A DNA stretch of 5,474 nt, taken from the NCBI GenBank assembly GCA_021852245.1, contig JAJZNY010000014.1:1-5474 (forward strand), read 5' to 3'. This DNA comes from Planctomycetota bacterium. Its GTDB lineage: Bacteria > Planctomycetota > Phycisphaerae > WQYP01. The first letter of the stretch is position 1. The number at the start of each line of letters is the position of its first letter. The translations under genes and the position numbers were made by a program. The notes beneath the pieces were generated by a model that did no database searches, was not told the DNA's origin, and saw nothing but the letters and a program-made list of their open reading frames with translations. Below are positions 1 through 5,474 of the stretch, piece by piece.

Positions 1-465
1 GGGCTGGGTAAGGCGATTACTGAAAAGCCGCGGCTCGAAGCGGCGGTAAAAGAGCTTACGGCCATCTCCGGACAGAAGGCGGTCATCTGTCAGGCTCGCA
101 AGAGTGTGTCGAATTTCAAACTCCGTCAGGGAATGGAAATCGGCGTGAAGGTAACCCTTCGTGGGCAGAAGATGTGGGAATTTCTCGATCGGCTGATTTA
201 TCTGGCCATTCCGCGTGTTAAGGACTTCCGTGGGCTGAACCCGAAAGCATTTGACGGGCGGGGTAATTATAATTTGGGCCTCACGGAACAGTCGGTATTC
301 CCTGAAGTGCACGGCGATCAGGTGACGTTCCATCAAGGGTTGAACATCACCATCGTGACGACGGCGGAAAATAATGTCGCCGGCCACGCGCTCCTGCAGC
401 ACTTGGGCATGCCGTTCACGCGGGATCAGGCGGCTGATAAATCGGCCGCACGGAAGGCCGGGTAA
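1..465 (+). CDS. rplE: Large-subunit ribosomal protein L5 (uL5), 5'-truncated by the window edge
   Basis: L5 binds 5S rRNA and helps anchor the central protuberance of the 50S subunit. The reading frame is open from base 1, so the visible 154 codons are the C-terminal part. Alignment from memory with the E. coli protein (179 residues) places the first visible residues (GLGKAI) near residue 39, so roughly 40 N-terminal residues lie upstream. Family landmarks are the stretch ending in ARKSVSNFKLRQG, then GVKVTLRG, MWEFLDRL, FRGLNPKAFDGRGNY and GLNITIVTTA. A GTG at 106 lies inside the conserved ARKSV motif and is not the real start. The C-terminus runs about 12-15 residues past the E. coli end as a charged, alanine-rich tail. 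The gene opens the visible part of the spc operon, 64 nt before rpsN. The S8 repressor site known near the E. coli rplE start would lie outside this window. Confidence 0.97.
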   Translation, partial: GLGKAITEKPRLEAAVKELTAISGQKAVICQARKSVSNFKLRQGMEIGVKVTLRGQKMWEFLDRLIYLAIPRVKDFRGLNPKAFDGRGNYNLGLTEQSVFPEVHGDQVTFHQGLNITIVTTAENNVAGHALLQHLGMPFTRDQAADKSAARKAG

Positions 466-529
466 GCGGGTAAAGTTGAGCCGCAGAGTGCGGCCGGATA
501 TGGATTTGTTGCCAATTAAGTGAGTATGT

Positions 530-799
530 ATGTCAACTAAAGCATGGAAATTGCGGTATCAGAAGCGTAAAGAGACGGTCGCCAAATATGCGGAAGTGCG
601 GAAGCGGCTCAAAAAGGAAAAGAACTATTTGGAACTTTCCATGCTTCCACGCGATGCGAGCCCCACGCGGGTGGCGAACCGCTGCGAGCTTACCGGGCGT
701 CGGCGCGGCTATTACCGGAAGTTTCGGATGTCGCGATTAATGCTTCGGCAATTGGCCCTGGAAGGGAAGATACCGGGACTCAAAAAAGCCTCCTGGTGA
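530..799 (+). CDS. rpsN: Small-subunit ribosomal protein S14, zinc-independent (C-minus) form (uS14)
   Basis: S14 sits in the head of the 30S subunit and contacts 16S rRNA. The 89 residues carry the C-terminal family signature: LPRDASPTR (39-47), [15 protein letters not shown] (51-65), then MSRL and the terminal IPGLKKASW. Only one cysteine (Cys52) is present, so the paired CxxC zinc ligands of the 61-residue C-plus form are absent. The length matches the zinc-free form of cyanobacteria and the alternative Bacillus copy, and is shorter than the 101 residues of E. coli. The N-terminal third is rich in Lys and Arg, as expected for rRNA binding. ATG at 530 is the only start that fits the family N-terminus. 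The Shine-Dalgarno match upstream (around 517-524, TAAGTGAG) is weak. The 64-nt spacer before the gene contains a small GC hairpin at 480-494. Confidence 0.97.
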   Translation: MSTKAWKLRYQKRKETVAKYAEVRKRLKKEKNYLELSMLPRDASPTRVANRCELTGRRRGYYRKFRMSRLMLRQLALEGKIPGLKKASW

Positions 800-888
800 T
801 CGTCTTGGATGGAATAGCCTGTTATCAGGCGGATTTTGATTGAATTGGACGGGTTAATAAACCTGACCGGAAAGCGAAGAAGACAAAC

Positions 889-1284
889 ATGACCGACACA
901 ATCGCGGACATGCTTACCCGAATTCGAAATGCAGCTCATGCCCGACACAAGACGGTGGACGTGAAAAATTCGCGCATTTGCGAAGGCATTGCGAAAGTAC
1001 TCAAGGAAGAAGGGTACATTGAAAATTATCATGTACTCGATGACGGCACCCGCCAGGGATTGATCCGCATCACCATCAAGTACACGATTGATGGTCAATC
1101 GCTCATCCGTCATGTCGACCGCGTGAGCAAGCCGGGTTGCCGCATTTATCGCAGCGTGAAGGAATTTCCGCGGATACTCAACGGAATGGGCATCTCGGTA
1201 CTTTCGACGAGCCGGGGCGTTTTGAGCGATCGTCAGGCACGGCAACAGAATATCGGCGGCGAATTGCTGGCGACGATCAGTTGA
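889..1284 (+). CDS. rpsH: Small-subunit ribosomal protein S8 (uS8)
   Basis: S8 binds the central domain of 16S rRNA (helix 21) and is an early assembly protein of the 30S platform. In E. coli it also represses the spc operon by binding its mRNA. The 131 residues match the usual length of about 130. The N-terminus has TIADMLTRIRNA, followed by VLKEEGYI. The C-terminal half has RVSKPGCRIY and the signature around ISVLSTSRGVLSDRQAR, which contains the conserved STS loop that contacts rRNA, and ends GGELLATIS. ATG at 889 is preceded by a purine-rich GAAGAAG (876-882) with a 6-nt spacer, an acceptable ribosome binding site. It lies 89 nt after rpsN and 96 nt before rplF, gaps much wider than in E. 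coli. No copy of the E. coli S8 mRNA target could be recognised in this window. Confidence 0.97.
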   Translation: MTDTIADMLTRIRNAAHARHKTVDVKNSRICEGIAKVLKEEGYIENYHVLDDGTRQGLIRITIKYTIDGQSLIRHVDRVSKPGCRIYRSVKEFPRILNGMGISVLSTSRGVLSDRQARQQNIGGELLATIS

Positions 1285-1380
1285 TCAGGTTTTGCCAGGC
1301 AGGAGTATGACGGGACAGAAACTGCGAGTTGTTAATGAGTCATCGGCCGTTGGAAGCGGCGTGAACCACAAGAGGTTGTT

Positions 1381-1956
1381 ATGAGTCGAATTGGAAAAAA
1401 GCCCATTGTTTTGCCGTCGAATGTGAAGGTAAATCTTCAGGGGCGGAACATTACCGTTGAAGGTCCCAAGGGGAAGCTGACCTTGGAGCATCATGCCAAT
1501 GCCCGGGTTTCGGTTGTTGACGCGCCGGCGCCCGCCAAGGGGAAACAGGTGGTGGTGGAACGGGTCAGCGACGAGAAAATCAGCCGGGCGGTGCACGGGC
1601 TTACGCGGGCCCTGCTGGCCAATATGATCAAGGGAGTGACCGACGGCTATACCGCAGAGCTTGAAATTCAAGGCGTCGGTTACAAAGCGGAACTTCAGGG
1701 TAAGTCGCTGGTGCTATCGGTGGGTTTCGCGAATCAAATTACCCATGCGGTTCCGGATGGACTGACGGTCAAACTCGAAGGCCAGGGAACGCGGGTCAAC
1801 ATCAGCGGAATTGATAAGCAGCTCGTCGGGCAGTTTGCCGCCGATGTCCGCAGCACCCGCAAGCCGGAACCGTATCTGGGTAAGGGGATTCGCTATGTGG
1901 GTGAAGTGGTGAAGCGCAAGGCGGGCAAACAGTTTGCCGGTGCCGGTGCCAAGTAA
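1381..1956 (+). CDS. rplF: Large-subunit ribosomal protein L6 (uL6)
   Basis: L6 binds 23S rRNA near the factor-binding stalk base and the sarcin-ricin loop. The 191 residues form the two repeated L6 folds: N-domain about 1-82 (MSRIGKKPIVLP, TVEGPKGKL, then SRAVHGLTRALLANM) and C-domain about 83-180 (GVTDGYTAELEIQGVGYKA, LSVGFAN, then STRKPEPYLGKGIRYVGEVV). It is longer than E. coli L6 (177) because of a Pro/Lys-rich loop near residues 47-58 (DAPAPAKGK) and an Ala/Gly tail. The C-terminal signature normally reads PEPYKGKG; here Leu166 replaces the lysine. The ATG is preceded by AAGAGG (1370-1375) at a 5-nt spacing. A 25-codon ORF at 1307-1384 ends in a TGA overlapping this ATG (ATGA), raising the possibility of translational coupling, but that ORF is unproven. 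Confidence 0.97.
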   Translation: MSRIGKKPIVLPSNVKVNLQGRNITVEGPKGKLTLEHHANARVSVVDAPAPAKGKQVVVERVSDEKISRAVHGLTRALLANMIKGVTDGYTAELEIQGVGYKAELQGKSLVLSVGFANQITHAVPDGLTVKLEGQGTRVNISGIDKQLVGQFAADVRSTRKPEPYLGKGIRYVGEVVKRKAGKQFAGAGAK

Positions 1957-1966
1957 GAATCATTCA

Positions 1967-1984
1967 TTACCGGTTCGACAGGTT
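1967..1984 (+). repeat. 18-nt intergenic motif, copy 1 of 2
   Basis: TTACCGGTTCGACAGGTT, in the rplF-rplR spacer, matches 3799-3816 at 16 of 18 positions. The two differences are both transitions (A/G and T/C). It contains the palindrome ACCGGT and lies directly upstream of the 1985-2006 hairpin. A match this long between two short non-coding spacers is unlikely by chance, but two copies are too few to name a function. Confidence 0.4.
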
Positions 1985-2006
1985 GTGCGGCGAATGGACG
2001 CTGCAT
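1985..2006 (+). other. Predicted RNA hairpin in the rplF-rplR spacer
   Basis: GTGCGGCG (1985-1992) pairs with CGCTGCAT (1999-2006) around a 6-nt loop (AATGGA). This gives 8 bp, two of them G-U. The sequence after the stem is ATTTATTATGGG-like rather than a run of T, so it does not look like an intrinsic terminator. It lies 20 nt before the rplR start and could shape rplR translation or mRNA processing. It was found by eye; no folding energy was computed. Confidence 0.35.
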
Positions 2007-2026
2007 TTATTATGGGATTATGAATC

Positions 2027-2398
2027 ATGAGTTCGATGCATAAAGTGAAATTGGTTCGGCAGAAGCGACGTAAGGCGCGGATGAAGGGCCTGGTGCGTGG
2101 CACCTCGGAACGTCCGCGGCTGCGGGTGTTTCGGTCCATTAAAAATATCTACGCCCAGATCATCGACGACACCGCCGGTGTGACTCTGGTGGCGGCAAGT
2201 TCAGCCGAAAAATCATTCCGCGCCGGGGCCAAGCATGGGGGAAATGTGACGGCTGCTCAGCAGATCGGGCGGCAGATTGCGCAGAGGGCCGTTGAAAAGG
2301 GGATCAAACAGGTGGCGTTTGATCGTGGTGGATACAAATATCACGGTCGCATCAAGGCTCTGGCGGATGCGGCACGTGAAGGTGGTTTGCAGTTTTAA
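2027..2398 (+). CDS. rplR: Large-subunit ribosomal protein L18 (uL18)
   Basis: L18 binds 5S rRNA together with L5 and L25 or its homologue and mediates its attachment to 23S rRNA. The 123 residues compare with 117 in E. coli. The N-terminus is strongly basic ([16 protein letters not shown]). Next come the core [23 protein letters not shown] (quoted here as [12 protein letters not shown] then IYAQIIDD) and the strongly conserved C-terminal part: [20 protein letters not shown], then [16 protein letters not shown], which is the family end. ATG at 2027 gives MSSMHKVK; an internal ATG at 2036 would cost only three residues and cannot be excluded. No clear Shine-Dalgarno sequence is visible before either. 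An in-frame ATG at 1994 reaches a stop at 2021-2023, giving only a 9-codon ORF. The gene lies 70 nt after rplF and 70 nt before rpsE. Confidence 0.96.
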   Translation: MSSMHKVKLVRQKRRKARMKGLVRGTSERPRLRVFRSIKNIYAQIIDDTAGVTLVAASSAEKSFRAGAKHGGNVTAAQQIGRQIAQRAVEKGIKQVAFDRGGYKYHGRIKALADAAREGGLQF

Positions 2399-2468
2399 GG
2401 GTAGGCCTTCGGCATGCCGGGGGAAGTGTTCCGGCCGCTGAATGGATTTAATTTTTTCAGGATAAGCT

Positions 2469-2963
2469 ATGACAGATCGGCAACCCATGGATGAAGAACG
2501 CGGCTTTGACTCCAGCACGGTCGGTGTATTCCGCAGTGCCAAGGTGGTTAAGGGTGGCAAAAACTTTTCGTTTGAGGCATTGGTCGCATCAGGCGACCGG
2601 AGCGGACGCATCGGTCTGGGTTATGCCAAGGCCAAGGAAGTACCGGCCGCAGTTGAAAAAGCCACCAAAGACGCGCGTAAAAATATGATCACGGTGTCGT
2701 TGGAGGGCGGAACGATTCCGCATGAGGTTCTGGGCCGATTCGGTGCCAGCCGCATCAAGTTGGTTCCAGCCCGCCCGGGCACGGGCGTGAAGGCTGGACG
2801 ATTTGTGCGTCCTCTGCTGGAGCTTGTGGGTATCCGGGATGTACTCACCAAGGCGTACGGATCGACCAACAAGAAGAATCTCTGCAAGGCGACTTTGGCG
2901 GCGCTGGAGTCGCTTCGGACGCGCGAATCCATTGAAAAAGACCGCGGCGTACCGCTGCAGTAA
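2469..2963 (+). CDS. rpsE: Small-subunit ribosomal protein S5 (uS5)
   Basis: S5 lines the mRNA entry and decoding region of the 30S subunit and affects fidelity. Of 164 residues, about 15-78 form the double-stranded-RNA-binding-like N-domain (FRSAKVVKGGKNFSFEALV, then GDRSGRIGLGYAKAKEVP). Residues about 90-150 form the C-domain (RFGASRIKLVPARPGTG, then DVLTKAYGSTN). The loop KGG (28-30), where spectinomycin-resistance mutations fall in other bacteria, is intact. The usual glycine/alanine-rich stretch after GTG reads KAGRFVRPLLE here, with Arg111 and Phe112 where small residues are common. ATG at 2469 has AGGA (2459-2462) at a 6-nt spacing, a good ribosome binding site. The start Met-Thr-Asp leads into an acidic N-terminus (PMDEERGFD) before the domain. 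The 39 nt after its stop contain no rpmD. Confidence 0.97.
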   Translation: MTDRQPMDEERGFDSSTVGVFRSAKVVKGGKNFSFEALVASGDRSGRIGLGYAKAKEVPAAVEKATKDARKNMITVSLEGGTIPHEVLGRFGASRIKLVPARPGTGVKAGRFVRPLLELVGIRDVLTKAYGSTNKKNLCKATLAALESLRTRESIEKDRGVPLQ

Positions 2964-3002
2964 GGTGCGGCCTGAACCGCTTAACATTGGAGTAACATCA
3001 CG

Positions 3003-3512
3003 ATGATGATTCATGAAATAACGGAAAAAGCCGGCGCTCATAAAAAGCGCAAGCGTGTCGGACGCGGTGAGAGCAGCGGTCATGGGAAAACGTCCGGTCG
3101 CGGCACGAAGGGAAGTTATTCCCGTGCCGGCGGCGGGCCTGCTTTTGGCAGCGAGGGTGGAAATCTGCCGCTGTTTCGACGTCTTCCCAAGCGCGGCTTC
3201 AACAACAACTATTTTGCACAGAAGTTCAGCATCGTGAATGTCGGCGATCTAAACCGCCATTTTACTGATGGACAGACGGTGGATGTTTCCACACTGATTG
3301 AAAAGCATCTGGTGCGCGATGAAAAGCTGCCGGTAAAAATCCTCGGCGATGGTGAACTGACGCTTAAATTGAAGGTTGTGGCGCAGAAAATCTCGGCGCA
3401 GGCGTCCAAAAAGATTACCGCAGTTGGTGGATCGATTGAACTGCTTGAATTGGATCGTAATAAGTCCAAAGTGGACCCAAAAACGGGCAAATTTAAGCCG
3501 CGAAAAGCCTGA
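3003..3512 (+). CDS. rplO: Large-subunit ribosomal protein L15 (uL15)
   Basis: L15 is a late-assembly 23S rRNA-binding protein. Of 169 residues, the first 60 hold the extended Gly/Arg/Lys-rich arm: KRKRVGRGESSGHGKTSGRG (18-34 region), then TKGSYSRAGGGPAFGSEGG and LPLFRRLPKRGF (55-66). The globular part ends in the L15 signature (VKILGDGELTLKLKV, then SKKITAVGGSIELLEL). The tail after residue 150 (DRNKSKVDPKTGKFKPRKA) is about 20 residues longer than in E. coli (144 total) and strongly basic, so it may reach into rRNA. Two adjacent ATG codons are possible. 3003 is preferred because GGAG (2989-2992) lies 10 nt away, against 13 nt for 3006. The gene directly follows rpsE; rpmD, which separates the two in E. 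coli and Bacillus, is missing. A 372-nt non-coding region follows. Confidence 0.97.
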   Translation: MMIHEITEKAGAHKKRKRVGRGESSGHGKTSGRGTKGSYSRAGGGPAFGSEGGNLPLFRRLPKRGFNNNYFAQKFSIVNVGDLNRHFTDGQTVDVSTLIEKHLVRDEKLPVKILGDGELTLKLKVVAQKISAQASKKITAVGGSIELLELDRNKSKVDPKTGKFKPRKA

Positions 3513-3630
3513 TCTCGGTCTCTATTTTTGCACTGGTGCTGCACAGCAGGCCTGCCAGCGTTTCCGGTCTTCGGGAGGCTGAGGACAGGTAAATCGGGCA
3601 AATGTGACTGTTTTATGCCGATGTGACGGA

Positions 3631-3653
3631 GATAAGCGCCGACGGCGTTTATC
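3631..3653 (+). other. Perfect 10-bp hairpin in the rplO-secY spacer
   Basis: GATAAGCGCC (3631-3640) pairs fully with GGCGTTTATC (3644-3653), with one G-U pair, across a GAC triloop. It starts 119 nt after the rplO stop. The bases following (GGTCGAG) are not T-rich, so it is not a typical Rho-independent terminator. It could protect or mark the 3' end of the upstream transcript, pause polymerase, or bind a protein. Its function is unknown. Confidence 0.5.
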
Positions 3654-3682
3654 GGTCGAGATCATCGTGCATGACGCTGCTT

Positions 3683-3709
3683 TTGTCTGAACGCCAAGCC
3701 GTGTATTAT
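3683..3709 (+). promoter_or_regulatory. Weak sigma-70-like promoter candidate for secY-adk
   Basis: A -35-like TTGTCT (3683-3688, 4 of 6 to TTGACA) and a -10-like TATTAT (3704-3709, 5 of 6 to TATAAT) are separated by 15 nt, shorter than the preferred 17. The -10 box sits inside an inverted repeat AAGCC (3696-3700) / GGCTT (3714-3718). A transcript from here would have a secY leader of roughly 165-170 nt. Hexamers of this quality arise often by chance. Confidence 0.22.
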
Positions 3710-3798
3710 GGAAGGCTTTGGGATTCTGGCGAGGGAAGTTCGGCTTTCCTTGTCGGTGTCGGCTTGGTCTGTAGAGGGCTTTGTCGGGCTGAATATGT

Positions 3799-3816
3799 TT
3801 ACCGGTTCGGCAGGCT
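3799..3816 (+). repeat. 18-nt intergenic motif, copy 2 of 2
   Basis: TTACCGGTTCGGCAGGCT matches 1967-1984 at 16 of 18 positions, with the first 11 bases identical and both differences transitions. It lies about 70 nt upstream of the secY start. No third copy was noticed in the window. Confidence 0.4.
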
Positions 3817-3873
3817 CATAGGCTGATCGAGATACAAACCGTCGCCCCCTGAAGGTTGTTCGCGACGTAGGAC

Positions 3874-3878
3874 GAGGT
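3874..3878 (+). promoter_or_regulatory. Shine-Dalgarno sequence that fixes the TTG start of secY
   Basis: GAGGT lies 6 nt before the TTG at 3885, an ideal spacing. The frame upstream is open only back to a TAG at 3819-3821. It holds no ATG, GTG or TTG in that stretch, only a CTG at 3849, so this site and the family N-terminus together select TTG. Confidence 0.75.
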
Positions 3879-3884
3879 ATAACG

Positions 3885-5474
<1,590 letters not shown>

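Larger units (their letters stand above)
3513..3884 (+). other. 372-nt intergenic region between rplO and secY, no supported gene
   Basis: This is by far the longest non-coding stretch in the window; other spacers are 39-96 nt. No rpmD, rpmJ or RNA gene is recognisable. The longest + ORF (GTG at 3623 to 3826, 67 codons) has no Shine-Dalgarno sequence and no family resemblance, and was rejected. Visible elements are a T5 run shortly after rplO (3525-3529) without a preceding stem, the palindrome GCAGGCCTGC (3546-3555), and an imperfect stem-loop around 3551-3589. Also present are a perfect 10-bp hairpin (3631-3653), a weak promoter candidate (3683-3709), the 18-nt motif (3799-3816) and the secY ribosome binding site. 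The length suggests a separate control point for secY-adk, but no strong promoter or terminator can be read with confidence. Confidence 0.8.

Noticed and set aside
712..1245. 177-codon minus-strand ORF across rpsN-rpsH
   Set aside because: It lies antisense to two clear ribosomal-protein genes and its translation resembles no family. The other minus-strand ORFs in the window (for example 2589-3083 and 4767-5414) are rejected for the same reason.
1994..2023. 9-codon ORF ending just before rplR
   Set aside because: Too short to distinguish from chance and without a ribosome binding site.
2404..2457. GC stem followed by a T6 run before rpsE, as an intrinsic terminator
   Set aside because: The T run (2452-2457) is more than a dozen bases beyond the stem, and termination here would cut the operon just before the rpsE ribosome binding site.
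2438..2460. CTGAA/TTCAG pairing that could hide the rpsE Shine-Dalgarno sequence
   Set aside because: Only 5 bp, AT-rich, with a 13-nt loop; too weak to support a switch.
3525..3529. T5 run after rplO as a terminator
   Set aside because: No stable stem immediately precedes it.
3602..3627. Direct repeat ATGTGAC (3602-3608 and 3621-3627), resembling Crp half-sites
   Set aside because: A 7-nt repeat within a 372-nt region is expected by chance, and the copies are direct rather than inverted.
3623..3826. 67-codon + strand ORF in the rplO-secY gap
   Set aside because: It starts at GTG with no Shine-Dalgarno sequence, has irregular composition, resembles no known family and overlaps the hairpin and promoter-like elements; it looks like chance.

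Overview
This window is a stretch of the conserved bacterial spc ribosomal-protein operon running into the protein-export gene secY and the start of adk. All genes are on the + strand. The order is rplE (5' end cut by the window), rpsN, rpsH, rplF, rplR, rpsE, rplO, secY, adk (3' end cut). Every complete gene is close to its family's usual length, shows family motifs, and has no visible frameshift. No mobile element, CRISPR array, tRNA or rRNA is seen.

The organism is a bacterium with moderately GC-rich coding sequence. Wide spacers between ribosomal genes, a zinc-free 89-residue S14, no rpmD between rpsE and rplO, and the style of the L15 glycine-rich region and SecY N-terminus suggest Planctomycetota, possibly Phycisphaerae. 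This placement is an inference from remembered family patterns; no search or tree was run.

Layout: positions 1-465 hold the L5 C-terminal part. Positions 530-2963 hold S14, S8, L6, L18 and S5, separated by spacers of 64, 89, 96, 70 and 70 nt. A 39-nt gap with no rpmD leads to L15 (3003-3512). A 372-nt non-coding stretch (3513-3884) follows, holding a perfect 10-bp stem, a weak promoter candidate and one copy of an 18-nt motif also found between rplF and rplR. secY starts at a TTG codon with a well-placed Shine-Dalgarno sequence. Its stop overlaps the adk ATG in an ATGA.

The ribosomal genes supply proteins of both subunits, SecY forms the translocon channel used by ribosomes making membrane and exported proteins, and Adk balances adenine nucleotides. 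This is a core housekeeping region. I found no convincing undescribed system. The most interesting signals are in the spacers: the long rplO-secY gap, the repeated 18-nt motif, the recurrent hairpins, and a 25-codon ORF whose stop overlaps the rplF start.
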